Below are positions 25,345 through 33,810 of a stretch of DNA of 37,160 bases, piece by piece (the first letter of the stretch is position 1; each line of letters starts with the position of its first letter). This stretch comes from JAZDCJ01 sp036311985 (GTDB lineage Bacteria > Actinomycetota > Actinomycetes > Actinomycetales > Micrococcaceae), in assembly GCF_036311985.1 (NCBI RefSeq), contig NZ_JAZDCJ010000025.1. One strand, 5' to 3'. The notes below the pieces were generated by a model, which was given only the letters and a program-made list of their open reading frames with translations, searched no databases and had not been told where the DNA came from. The position numbers were made by a program, and so were the translations under genes.

Positions 25345-25947
25345 CTAGATCCACCCCTGCTCCCACGCCTGTTCCACGGCCTCCTGCCGCGTGGCCGCGC
25401 CGAGCTTGGACATGGCCGAGGAGACGTGGTTCCGCACCGTCCCGGCCGCGAGGTGCAGGCGGCCCGAGACCTCCTGCACGGTCCCTCCACGGCGGACCTC
25501 CCGCAGCACGTCCAGCTCGCGGGCCGTGAGCGGGCAGGCCTCGCCCGAGAGCGCGCTCGCGGCGATGTCCGGGTCCACGTAGCGGCGGCCCGCCGCGACG
25601 TCGCGGATGACGACGGCGAGGCGCCCGGCCGGCGTCGACTTGGGGACGAAACCGGAGACCCTGCTCGCGAGCGCCCGGCGCAGCACGCCGGGTCGGGCGT
25701 GGCGCGTGACGATCACGGTGCGCGTCGCGACGCTCCGGGCGATCTCCTCCGCGGCGTAGATCCCGTCGGTCGGCGGCATCTCCAGATCCAGCACGCACAC
25801 GTCGGGGCGGAGCTCGCGGGCCAGCCGGACGGCATCGGCCCCGTTGTCCGTGCTCGCGACGACCTCGATGTCCTCCTCGAGCCCCAGGAGCGCTTCGAGC
25901 GCGCCGCGGATCAGGTGCTCGTCGTCGGCGAGGAGGATCCTGATCAT
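25345..25947 (-). CDS. LuxR/NarL-family response regulator (DesR-like)
   Basis: Response regulator, 200 aa. The receiver domain at 1-120 has acidic D8-D9, the phospho-acceptor D54 (VCVLDLEMPP) and K103 (VPKST). The LuxR-type helix-turn-helix at about 138-198 is LTARELDVLREVRRGGTVQEVSGRLHLAAGTVRNHV. It resembles DesR/LiaR regulators. The ATG at 25947 overlaps the kinase stop in ATGA, so both are made together. A likely target is its own promoter at 27275-27290. Confidence 0.92.
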   Translation of the reverse strand: MIRILLADDEHLIRGALEALLGLEEDIEVVASTDNGADAVRLARELRPDVCVLDLEMPPTDGIYAAEEIARSVATRTVIVTRHARPGVLRRALASRVSGFVPKSTPAGRLAVVIRDVAAGRRYVDPDIAASALSGEACPLTARELDVLREVRRGGTVQEVSGRLHLAAGTVRNHVSSAMSKLGAATRQEAVEQAWEQGWI

Positions 25948-27257
25948 GCCGCCTCCTCCCCGCCCGCCGGGCCGGCCGGGAGGAGGGCCCGGACGGTGAA
26001 CGACCCGCCGTCGGCGGCGGCCTCGAAGCGGCCGCCGCGCTCCTCGAAGCGCCGCGCGAGCCCGCTCAGCCCGGTCCCGGGCGCCGCCCCCTGCCCGGCC
26101 GGAGCGTTCCCCACTGGAGCGTTCCCCGCCGACCCCGCCCCCGGCGGGTCCGCGTCCGACGGCGTGGGCCGGGCTACGCCGTCGTTCGCGATCTCGAGGA
26201 GCCAGCCGCCCGCTTCCGGACGCAGCGCGATGGAGGCCCGGGAGGCGTCGGCGTGGCGGAGGATGTTGGTCGTGGCCTCGCGCACCACGAGCCCGAGCAG
26301 CTTCTGCTCGGCCGTACCGAGGCCCCGCGACTCGACCGAGTCCGCGCACCGGATCCCGGCGGCCGCGAGCACGTCGGCGGCGTTGCGCACCTCGTCGGCG
26401 AAGCTGATCTGCCGGTAGCCGTAGACGAGGGCGCGCGTGTCCTCGAGCGCCGTGCGGGCGAGTTCCTGGGCCTGCTCGATCTGCTGCCGCGCCTCGTCCG
26501 GCCGCGTCGGGAGCAGTCGCGCGGCGAGCTCCGTCTTCAGCGCGATGACCTGCAGGTGGTGGCCCTGGATGTCGTGCAGGTCCGCGGCGAAGCGCAGCCG
26601 CTCGCGCGCCACGGCGAGCTGGGAGGACTCGTGGCGGCTGGCCTCGAGCCGGACCACGACCTGCCACCACCAGACGCTGCCGATGACCATGAGCGGGACG
26701 AACAGGGCGTAGACGCCCATCATGACGAGCGAGCGGTCCTCCGGAAGCCGCACGGCCGCCGGCCCCGCCACGAGCCCCGCCAACGGCGCGTGGACCACGA
26801 GCAGCCCGAGGCCGACGACGAGGAGCAGGTACCGGGCGCGGGGCGCGAGCAGCGCGGCCGCGCAGCAGCAGGCGAGCCACCAGGGGATCGCCGCGAAGAG
26901 CGCGAGCGGCGCGTGGAACAGCCCCAGGATCCAGAGGGCGGCCGGCGGCAGGAAGAGCGCCGCGACGGGCCACGAGCCGGGCAGCCCCTGGCCGAGGCCC
27001 GCCCGCAGGAACCAGCAGAAGCGGACCGTGGTGAGCGTCGAGAGGATCAGCAGGACGGCGGCGGCCCAGACGGGCCCGTCGCCGGAGGCGCCCGCGGCAT
27101 CCGCTCCGAGGAGCGCCAGAAGCGTGAGGGAGTTCGCGACGGCCACGAGGAACACGATCGAGACGAGCGTGTAGATCCACGTCGCCCGCACGCCGCGGAC
27201 CGGTTCCGAGGCGGGATGCCCGGCGGCGGCCGGCGCGGTGTCCTTGAGCGCGTTCAT
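25944..27257 (-). CDS. Sensor histidine kinase (HisKA_3, DesK-like)
   Basis: Membrane sensor kinase, 437 aa. About five or six hydrophobic segments fill residues 25-200, with no large outside domain, as in DesK-type membrane-stress sensors. The dimerisation/phospho-acceptor box is DLHDIQGHHLQVIALK with H228. The ATPase has VVREATTNILRHA (N box), EIANDGV and GTGLSGLARRFEERGG; an Ala/Pro/Gly-rich insert separates the last two. The ATG at 27257 has GGAGGG just upstream, yet also a TAGGCT box 7 nt before it. It is first gene of a two-gene operon with the response regulator. Signal unknown. Confidence 0.92.
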   Translation of the reverse strand: MNALKDTAPAAAGHPASEPVRGVRATWIYTLVSIVFLVAVANSLTLLALLGADAAGASGDGPVWAAAVLLILSTLTTVRFCWFLRAGLGQGLPGSWPVAALFLPPAALWILGLFHAPLALFAAIPWWLACCCAAALLAPRARYLLLVVGLGLLVVHAPLAGLVAGPAAVRLPEDRSLVMMGVYALFVPLMVIGSVWWWQVVVRLEASRHESSQLAVARERLRFAADLHDIQGHHLQVIALKTELAARLLPTRPDEARQQIEQAQELARTALEDTRALVYGYRQISFADEVRNAADVLAAAGIRCADSVESRGLGTAEQKLLGLVVREATTNILRHADASRASIALRPEAGGWLLEIANDGVARPTPSDADPPGAGSAGNAPVGNAPAGQGAAPGTGLSGLARRFEERGGRFEAAADGGSFTVRALLPAGPAGGEEAA

Positions 27258-27264
27258 GCCCTCC

Positions 27265-27290
27265 AGCCTAGGACCATGACGGTTGTCATG
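27265..27290 (-). promoter_or_regulatory. Candidate promoter and response-regulator site of the two-component operon
   Basis: On the minus strand TAGGCT (27265-27270) is 7 nt before the kinase ATG. The perfect dyad CATGACAACCGTCATG (27275-27290) sits 4 nt upstream of this box, with no usable -35. Such a layout fits activation or autoregulation by the adjacent response regulator. Confidence 0.4.
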
Positions 27291-27456
27291 CCCGGGCCGT
27301 GACGGCACCCCCGACGGGCGGTGACTCCCGGGCACTGGCCGCGGCGGGTCGGCGCTTGGGAGGCTGGAAGCACCAGCCCGGGCCGCACGGCCCGCCCCGC
27401 CGGCGCCGAGCCGGCGCCGCCCGCTCCAGGCCTGACGGCCGTGAAAGGAACCCCCG

Positions 27457-27921
27457 ATGATCGAATGGCTCCAGACCCTCGCCGACGGCACCTCCCCGGC
27501 CCTGCAGTGGCTCGTGATCATGTTCGCCGGCGCCATCCCGTTCGTCGAGTCCTACTTCGGCTCCGTCCTCGGTGTGCTGGCCGGCGTCTCCGTCCCGCTC
27601 GCGATCGCCGCCGCGGTGGTCGGCAACTGGCTCTCGATGTTCCTGCTCGTGGCCTTCGGCGACAAGATCAACGCGCGCCGCAAGCCCAAGGAGCCCACGC
27701 GGCGCCAGGAGCGGTTCCGGGCGATGTTCAACAAGTACGGCGTGGCGGGCGTGAGCCTGCTCGGCCAGACGATCCTGCCGAGCCAGATCACCTCGCTCGC
27801 CATGGTCGCCCTCGGCACGCCGCGCCAGGCCGTCGTCTTCTGGCAGACCATCTCGATCATCCTGTGGGGCACCGCGTTCGGCCTGCTCGCCGCGGGCGGC
27901 GTGAACCTGATGCAGGGCTGA
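27457..27921 (+). CDS. Small multidrug efflux/export family membrane protein
   Basis: Integral membrane protein, 154 aa, resembling the small multidrug export family (PF06695/COG2426). It has hydrophobic segments near 15-45 (FAGAIPFVESYFGSVLGVLAG), 48-67, 95-118 and 125-150 and a basic loop RRKPKEPTRRQERFR at 74-88. GLLGQTILPSQITS-like sequence (SLLGQTILPSQITS) is typical. Function in the family is poorly shown; drug export is only a label. The ATG has GAAAGGAACC upstream. It is divergent from the two-component operon across 199 bp and could be its target. Confidence 0.75.
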   Translation: MIEWLQTLADGTSPALQWLVIMFAGAIPFVESYFGSVLGVLAGVSVPLAIAAAVVGNWLSMFLLVAFGDKINARRKPKEPTRRQERFRAMFNKYGVAGVSLLGQTILPSQITSLAMVALGTPRQAVVFWQTISIILWGTAFGLLAAGGVNLMQG

Positions 27922-27939
27922 CGCGGGCCGGGAGGGCGC

Positions 27940-29496
27940 TCAGCCGCCGGGCGCCGGGACCGGGGCAGTGATCCGCTCCGGCAGCCGGTAGTCGGCCTGC
28001 CGCACCATGCGCAGCCCGCCGGGCCCGCGCATGGCGGAGGCGCCCGCGGAGTCGAACTCGAAGGACAGCTCCTCGCCGTACCCTCCGAAGCCGTTGGGGT
28101 CCTGCGAGCGCAGCGTCGAGCCGTCGACGAACTCGAGCGGCAGGATGTGCTCCGGGTCCAGCGGCGCGGCGAGCGGCAGCGCGTAGAGCCGGCCGCCCAG
28201 CAGGACGACGTCCTGCACGCCCCACAGCCCCGCGAAGCGGCCCGTGAACCTCTCCAGCGCCTCGGCGGGGACGTCGGAGTACGACGCCGGGGCCTCCTTG
28301 AGCGCGAGCGCCGCCAGGGCGAACACCGCCTCGCCCCACGGAGCGGCCGGCCCGTCGACGGCGTTGGCCAGGACGCTGAGAACGATCCCGGTTCCCGGGC
28401 ACGCCCACGTGCGCGTGATGTGGCCGGGGTAGCCGCCGCTGTGGCCGAAGGTCGGCGTGCCGTGGACGTCCTGGAGGATCAGCCCCAGCCCGTAGCCGCG
28501 GCCGGGCAGCCCCGAGTCCTCGACGCGGCGGCGCATTCGCCGCTTCGAGCGTTCGGAGAGCAGGGGACGCCGACCCGGGCCGGCGTCCGGGCCGGCGCCA
28601 GCGGCTCCCGCCGTTTCCACGCCTCCGGAGCCCTCCGCGGCGGGGTCCGACGCAGGCAGGAGCGCGGAGAAGAAGCGGACGAGGTCCGCGGCGGTCGAGT
28701 AGAAGCCGGTGGCCGCGTCGAGCGCGCCCGTGTCGACGTGGTCCACGGGCACGCGCTGCCCGAGCGCGTAGGGCTCGCCGGCCGCGGCGAGCGAGGCGTA
28801 TCCCGTGGCGAGGCCGCCGTGGTCCGGTCCGCGCGCGGAGCGTGGATCCAGGTCCGGCCCGGTGTCGGCGAGTCCGAGTCGGTCCACGATGTGCTCGCGG
28901 ACGTAGGAGCGGTAGTCCGTGCCGGAGGCGGCGGCGATGGCGAGCCCCAGGAGCCCGTAGCCGATGTTGGTGTACTTGAAGTGCTCGTACTCCCCCGCGA
29001 TCCGCCCCGCCGCCGCGGCCGCGACGAGCGCGGCCCGGTCCGGGAAGGCGCGGTGCAGTTGCCAGAAGTCTGCGTCCGCGCCGTCGCGGACGATCCCCGT
29101 GGAGTGGGAGAGCAGGTCCCCGAGCAGGAGCCCGCCCGCGTCCGTCCCGGCGAGCTCCGGCACGTGCTCCGCGACGGCGTCGTCGAGCCGGAGGGCCCCG
29201 GCCTCGACGAGCTGCAGGACGGCGACGGCCGTGAAGGTCTTCGAGTGGGAGGCCACGCGGAAGAGGTGGCCGGTCTCGAGCGGGATGCGGCCGCCCAGGT
29301 CGGCGAAGCCCACGGCGAAGCCGCCCAGCGGCTCGCCGTCGAGCGCGGCGGCCACCTGGACGCCGGGTTGGCGCGCCCAGGCGCGCTGGAACCCGAGGTA
29401 GCGGGGCGCGTAGTCCAGGACCGAGCGCCAGGCCCCGGCGATGGTCTGCGTGGCGCCGGCGCCCGGGCCGGCGGGGGAACGGGACGCGGAAGACAT
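27940..29496 (-). CDS. Beta-lactamase-related serine hydrolase (class C/esterase type)
   Basis: Penicillin-binding-protein-like serine hydrolase, 518 aa. Catalytic motifs are S83-H-S-K86 (SxxK), Y175-T-N177 (YxN) and HSGGYPG near 355 in the KTG position. No signal peptide or lipobox is seen, so it is likely cytoplasmic, an esterase or D-aminopeptidase type rather than a resistance enzyme. Residues 285-320 are a Gly/Ala-rich insert. The C-terminal 120 residues form an extra domain, probably lipocalin-like (FTGRFAGLWGVQDVVLLGGRLYAL). GAGGAT lies 6 nt before the ATG. It is convergent with the small export gene, 18 bp apart. Confidence 0.87.
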   Translation of the reverse strand: MSSASRSPAGPGAGATQTIAGAWRSVLDYAPRYLGFQRAWARQPGVQVAAALDGEPLGGFAVGFADLGGRIPLETGHLFRVASHSKTFTAVAVLQLVEAGALRLDDAVAEHVPELAGTDAGGLLLGDLLSHSTGIVRDGADADFWQLHRAFPDRAALVAAAAAGRIAGEYEHFKYTNIGYGLLGLAIAAASGTDYRSYVREHIVDRLGLADTGPDLDPRSARGPDHGGLATGYASLAAAGEPYALGQRVPVDHVDTGALDAATGFYSTAADLVRFFSALLPASDPAAEGSGGVETAGAAGAGPDAGPGRRPLLSERSKRRMRRRVEDSGLPGRGYGLGLILQDVHGTPTFGHSGGYPGHITRTWACPGTGIVLSVLANAVDGPAAPWGEAVFALAALALKEAPASYSDVPAEALERFTGRFAGLWGVQDVVLLGGRLYALPLAAPLDPEHILPLEFVDGSTLRSQDPNGFGGYGEELSFEFDSAGASAMRGPGGLRMVRQADYRLPERITAPVPAPGG

Positions 29497-29589
29497 GCGC
29501 CCATCCTCGCACTTCCGGGCGGCGGCACGCGGACACGCTCCGGGCGAACAGGCCGCGCGCGCCGGCCGGCATGGAGTTCAATGGGTGGC

Positions 29590-31752
29590 ATGAGCGAATC
29601 CAGTGCAGTGCCGCAGCCGCCCGTGGCCCGGAAGGCCCCCGTCGAGCGGACCCACCACGGCGAGACCTTCGTGGACGACTACGAGTGGCTCCGCGAGAAG
29701 GAATCCCCGGAGGTCGTCGAGCATCTCAAGGCCGAGCACGCCTACATGGAGGCCGTCACGGCCCACCAGCAGGATCTGCGCGACGCCGTGTTCAACGAGA
29801 TCAAGGAGCGCACGGAGGAGACCGACCTCTCCGTTCCGGCCCGGAAGCGCGGCTGGTGGTACTTCACGCGCACGGACGAGGGCCGGCAGTACACGGTCCA
29901 GTGCCGGGTCGCCGCCGCCGACTCGGGCGACCCCGTGGCCGACTGGACGCCGCCAGTCGTCGAACCGGGCGTCCCGTTCGAGGGCGAGCAGGTCCTCCTG
30001 GACGGCAACGCGGAGGCCGAGGGCAAGCCGTTCTTCTCCCTCGGCGGCCTCGCCGTGACCGAGGACGGGACCCTGCTGGCCTACGCGCAGGACAACGCCG
30101 GCGACGAGCGCTTCACCCTGCGCTTCAAGGACCTGGACAGCGGGGAGCTCCTCGCCGACGAGATCGAGAACGTCTTCTACGGGCTCGCCTTCTCCCCCGA
30201 CGGGACGCGGATCTACTACACCGTGGTGGACGACTCCTGGCGCCCCCACCAGGTCAAGGTCCACGTCCTCGGCACGCCCGCCGAACAGGACGAGGTGGTG
30301 TTCCAGGAGGACGACCCGGGAATGTGGACGGGGTTCGACCTCGCTCCGGACCGCCGCGAGCTGCTCATCTCGGTCGGGAACTCCGAGTACTCGGAGACGC
30401 ACTCGCTCGACCTCGTGGACCCGCAGTCCGCGCCCCGGCTCCTGCTCTCCCGCGACGAGCGGATCCTGCACGGGATGGACCCGCTCGACACCCCGGACGG
30501 GCGTGCCTACCTCCTCACGCACAACCGCGACGCCGTGAACAACATGGTCTCGCTCGTCCCCTCGGCGGAGTTCGCCAAGCCGCTCGCCGAGCAGGAATGG
30601 GCGACCGTGCTGCCCCACCGCGACGACGTCAAGGTGGAGGGAACCGCCGTGACGCGCACGCACGTCGTGGTCTCCGTCCGGCAGGACACGACCGAGCGCG
30701 TCCTCGTGCTCCCGGCCGCCGGGCTCGGCACGACCGGGCAGGGACCGGCCGCGGAGCCGTCCTTCGACGAAGAGCTCTACACGTGCTCGCTCGCCAACGC
30801 CGAGTACGATTCCCCGCTCATCCGCCTGTCCTACACGAGCTACCTCGTCCCGCCGCGCGTCTACGACTACGCGCTGGCCGACGGGACGCTGACCCTGCGC
30901 AAGGAGACCCCCGTCAAGGGCGGCTACGATCCCTCCGCCTACGTCGCCGAGCGCGACTGGGCCGTTGCGGCCGACGGCACGCGGATCCCGGTCAGCATCG
31001 TGCGGCGGGCCGGGGTGGAAGCGGACGGCACCAACCCGGCGCTCGTCTACGGCTACGGCAGCTACGAGATCAGCATGGACCCCGCCTTCGCGATCCCGCG
31101 CCTGAGCCTGCTGGACCGCGGCGTCGTGTTCGTCGTCGCGCACGTCCGGGGCGGCGGCGAGCTGGGCCGGCCGTGGTACGAGGACGGCAAGAAGCTCGCC
31201 AAGAAGAACACCTTCACCGACTTCATCGCCGTCACGGAACACGTCGTCGCCCGCGGCTGGGCCGATCCGCGGCGCGTCGCCGCCATGGGCGGCTCGGCGG
31301 GCGGACTGCTCATGGGCGCGGTTGTGAACCTGGCCCCGCACCTCTACCGGGCCGTCGTGGCCCAGGTGCCGTTCGTGGACGCGCTGACCACCATCCTCGA
31401 CCCGGAGCTGCCGCTGTCCGCCCTCGAGTGGGAGGAATGGGGCAACCCCATCACCGACCCGGACGTCTACGCGTACATGAAGTCCTACACGCCGTACGAG
31501 AACATCGCGTCCGTCCCCTACCCGCGGATCGCCGCCGTCACGAGCTTCAACGACACCCGCGTGCTCTACGTGGAACCGGCCAAGTGGGTGCAGCGGCTGC
31601 GCGAGGAGACCACGGGAAGCGAGCCCGTGGTGCTGAAGATCGAGATGGACGGGGGGCACGGCGGGGCCTCCGGCCGCTACGAGGGCTGGAAGGACCGGGC
31701 CTGGGACTACGCGTTCGTCCTCGACGCGCTCGGGGCCGTCGAGCGGATCTGA
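29590..31752 (+). CDS. S9 prolyl oligopeptidase-family peptidase (oligopeptidase B-like)
   Basis: Cytosolic serine oligopeptidase, 720 aa, full length. The N-terminal beta-propeller (about 70-430) carries FVDDYEWLREKESPEV at 28-43 and repeated PDG strands. The C-terminal alpha/beta hydrolase domain holds the triad S569 in GGSAGG, D655 in FNDTR and H690 in DGGHGG; GYGSYEISMDPAF and HVRGGGELGRPWYEDGK are typical of oligopeptidase B/protease II. It cleaves short peptides, probably after basic residues. The ATG at 29590 has TTCAAT 7 nt upstream (leaderless layout); an in-frame ATG at 29581 is an alternative. It is divergent from the serine hydrolase. Confidence 0.93.
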   Translation: MSESSAVPQPPVARKAPVERTHHGETFVDDYEWLREKESPEVVEHLKAEHAYMEAVTAHQQDLRDAVFNEIKERTEETDLSVPARKRGWWYFTRTDEGRQYTVQCRVAAADSGDPVADWTPPVVEPGVPFEGEQVLLDGNAEAEGKPFFSLGGLAVTEDGTLLAYAQDNAGDERFTLRFKDLDSGELLADEIENVFYGLAFSPDGTRIYYTVVDDSWRPHQVKVHVLGTPAEQDEVVFQEDDPGMWTGFDLAPDRRELLISVGNSEYSETHSLDLVDPQSAPRLLLSRDERILHGMDPLDTPDGRAYLLTHNRDAVNNMVSLVPSAEFAKPLAEQEWATVLPHRDDVKVEGTAVTRTHVVVSVRQDTTERVLVLPAAGLGTTGQGPAAEPSFDEELYTCSLANAEYDSPLIRLSYTSYLVPPRVYDYALADGTLTLRKETPVKGGYDPSAYVAERDWAVAADGTRIPVSIVRRAGVEADGTNPALVYGYGSYEISMDPAFAIPRLSLLDRGVVFVVAHVRGGGELGRPWYEDGKKLAKKNTFTDFIAVTEHVVARGWADPRRVAAMGGSAGGLLMGAVVNLAPHLYRAVVAQVPFVDALTTILDPELPLSALEWEEWGNPITDPDVYAYMKSYTPYENIASVPYPRIAAVTSFNDTRVLYVEPAKWVQRLREETTGSEPVVLKIEMDGGHGGASGRYEGWKDRAWDYAFVLDALGAVERI

Positions 31753-31774
31753 GCACGGCACACGCCGCCTGAAC

Positions 31775-31800
31775 GGGCCCGGACGCGCGCGTCCGGGCCC
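31775..31800 (+). terminator. 26-bp perfect palindrome after the S9 peptidase
   Basis: A perfect self-complementary stretch with half-site GGGCCCGGACGCG begins 22 nt after the peptidase stop. It would form a very stable hairpin. It is followed by CTTCACG, not by a T tract. It separates the peptidase from the paaI promoter. Confidence 0.7.
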
Positions 31801-31820
31801 CTTCACGTAGCCACCGCGAC

Positions 31821-31866
31821 TTGACTTGGATCACCTTTCGGGATTACCTAATGATCGTTCGGTAAT
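31821..31866 (+). promoter_or_regulatory. paaI promoter region with candidate PaaR operator
   Basis: TTGACT at 31821-31826 is a good -35; a -10 is less clear (TACCTA or CCTAAT near 31845-31852). CTAATGATCGTTCG (31848-31861) is a dyad inside this promoter. Over an 18-bp alignment starting at TA it shares 13 positions with the site before paaA. The stretch is AT-rich against its surroundings. Confidence 0.6.
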
Positions 31867-31884
31867 TATTGATCGGAGGCCCGG

Positions 31885-32349
31885 ATGACCGGAACACACG
31901 CTGATTCCACGCTCCAGGAGGAGTCCGCCGGCACCGCCGCGGTCCACCCGATCCTCGAGAACGACCACGCCTCCGAATGGATGGGCATCGAGGTGCTCCG
32001 CGTCGCCGACGGGCACGCCACCATCACGATGACCCTGCGCCGCGAGATGCTCAACGGCTTCGGCATCGCCCACGGCGGCATGGTCTTCGCGTTCGCCGAC
32101 ACCGCGTTCGCGCTGGCCTGCAACCCCCACACCGGCTCGGAGGACACCATCACCGTCGCCTCCGGCGTGGACATCAACTTCCTCAAGCCGGGCATCCCCG
32201 GCCGGACCCTCACGGCCGTCGCCGACCGCCGCGCCGCCGCCGGCCGCAGCGGGATCTACGACATCAGCATCCTGCAGTCCGTTCCGGGAGGCGACGACGA
32301 GCTCATCGCCGAGTTCCGCGGCCGTTCCCGGACCGTCCCCAAGCGCTAG
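31885..32349 (+). CDS. paaI: Hydroxyphenylacetyl-CoA thioesterase PaaI
   Basis: Hotdog-fold acyl-CoA thioesterase, 154 aa. It releases CoA from dead-end ring-hydroxylated or other phenylacetate CoA esters. The active-site helix is NGFGIAHGGMVFAFADTAFALACN at about 58-81, with the HGG and the catalytic aspartate in ADTAFA; VASGVDINFLKPG follows. The ATG at 31885 has GGAGG upstream. It is first gene of paaI-paaK-tetR, behind an apparent PaaR-controlled promoter. Confidence 0.92.
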   Translation: MTGTHADSTLQEESAGTAAVHPILENDHASEWMGIEVLRVADGHATITMTLRREMLNGFGIAHGGMVFAFADTAFALACNPHTGSEDTITVASGVDINFLKPGIPGRTLTAVADRRAAAGRSGIYDISILQSVPGGDDELIAEFRGRSRTVPKR

Positions 32350-32352
32350 GCC

Positions 32353-32385
32353 GGGGCCACCAGCACCCCGGCACCGGGTGGCGCC
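32353..32385 (+). promoter_or_regulatory. Inverted repeat between paaI and paaK
   Basis: GGGGCCACC (32353-32361) and GGTGGCGCC (32377-32385) pair at 8 of 9 positions with a 15-nt loop, just after the paaI stop. It could be a partial terminator or an mRNA-stabilising hairpin in the 113-bp gap. The rest of the gap holds AAAGG before the paaK ATG. Confidence 0.4.
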
Positions 32386-32462
32386 CGAGGAGGACCAGCC
32401 TCCGGCGTCGCAGTCCCCCGGACCCACCACACCACCCGCCACAGCACGCAAAGGCCCCCGCG

Positions 32463-33782
32463 ATGACGCAGACCGTCCCCGAGACCGAGCTTCCCAATCC
32501 CCTGGATCCGGAAGAGACCATGAGCCGCGATCAGATCGAGTCGATCCAGCTCGCGCGGCTGCAGGAGACCCTCGCCTACGCCTACGACCGCGTCCCCCTC
32601 TACCGGGAGAAGTACGACGCCGCCGGGGTCCACCCCTCCGACCTCAAGGAGCTCGCCGACCTCGCCCTGTTCCCCTTCACCGAGAAGGAGGACCTGCGCC
32701 GGACCTACCCGTTCGGCATGTTCGCCGTGCCCCAGCACGAGGTCGCCCGCATCCACGCCTCCTCCGGCACCACGGGCCGCGCGACCGTCGTCGGATACAC
32801 GCGCTCCGACCTCGACGACTGGGCCAAGCTCGGCGCCCGCTGCCTGCGCCTCTCCGGGGTCAAGCCCGGCTGGAAGGTCCACAACGCCTACGGCTACGGG
32901 CTGTTCACCGGCGGCCTCGGCGCCCACGCGGCCGCCGAACGCCTCGGCGCCACCGTGATCCCCATGTCCGGGGGCCAGACGGAGAAGCAGATCACCCTGA
33001 TCCAGGACTTCGCGCCCGACGCGATCCTGTGCACGCCGACCTACCTGCTCACGATCGGCGACGCCATGCAGCGCGCCGGGATCGACCCCCGCTCGACCTC
33101 CCTCAAGACCGCCGTGCTCGGCGCCGAGCCGTGGACCGAGGAGATGCGCCACGAGCTCGAGGTCATGTTCGACCTCGACGCGTGCGACATCTACGGACTG
33201 AGCGAGGTCATGGGCCCCGGCGTCGCCGGCGAGTCGAACCAGACCAAGGACGGCAGCCACATCTGGGAGGACCACTTCCGCCCCGAGATCATCGACGCGT
33301 TCGACGAGTCCAAGGTCCTCGGCGACGGCGAGCACGGCGAGCTCGTGTTCACCTCGCTGACCAAGAAGGCGCTGCCCATCATCCGCTACCGGACGCACGA
33401 CCTCACGCGGCTGCTCCCCGGCACCGCCCGCGCCGGGCACCGCCGCATGGGCCGCATCACGGGCCGCAGCGACGACATGATCATCCTGCGCGGCGTGAAC
33501 CTCTTCCCGACCCAGATCGAGGAGCTCGCGCTCAAGGTCGACGGGCTCTCGCCGCACTTCCAGCTCGAGATCACCCGGCCGAACCGCATGGACGAGCTCG
33601 CGGTGAAGATCGAGCGCCGCGACGACTGCACGTCCGAGCGGGCCGGCGAGGCCGCCCGGGAGCTGCAGAAGCTCATCAAGATCCACGTCGGCTCGAGCTG
33701 CCGGATCGACGTCGTGGACCCCGAATCGCTCCCGCGCTCCGTGGGCAAGCTCAAGCGCATCTACGACCTGCGCGACAAGTAG
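32463..33782 (+). CDS. paaK: Phenylacetate-CoA ligase PaaK
   Basis: Adenylate-forming ligase that makes phenylacetyl-CoA from phenylacetate, CoA and ATP, the first step of the pathway, 439 aa, usual size. The P-loop is SSGTTGRATVVGYT at about 100-113; DIYGLSEVMGPGVAGE near 242-257 is the A5 motif; YRTHDLTRLLPG and GRITGRSDDMIILRGVNLFPTQIEE lead into the C-terminal domain, and the catalytic lysine is probably in SVGKLKRI near the end. The ATG at 32463 has AAAGG upstream. It lies between paaI and the TetR gene. Confidence 0.95.
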   Translation: MTQTVPETELPNPLDPEETMSRDQIESIQLARLQETLAYAYDRVPLYREKYDAAGVHPSDLKELADLALFPFTEKEDLRRTYPFGMFAVPQHEVARIHASSGTTGRATVVGYTRSDLDDWAKLGARCLRLSGVKPGWKVHNAYGYGLFTGGLGAHAAAERLGATVIPMSGGQTEKQITLIQDFAPDAILCTPTYLLTIGDAMQRAGIDPRSTSLKTAVLGAEPWTEEMRHELEVMFDLDACDIYGLSEVMGPGVAGESNQTKDGSHIWEDHFRPEIIDAFDESKVLGDGEHGELVFTSLTKKALPIIRYRTHDLTRLLPGTARAGHRRMGRITGRSDDMIILRGVNLFPTQIEELALKVDGLSPHFQLEITRPNRMDELAVKIERRDDCTSERAGEAARELQKLIKIHVGSSCRIDVVDPESLPRSVGKLKRIYDLRDK

Positions 33783-33810
33783 CCCGGCGGTTCGTGGAAG
33801 AATCGACGCC

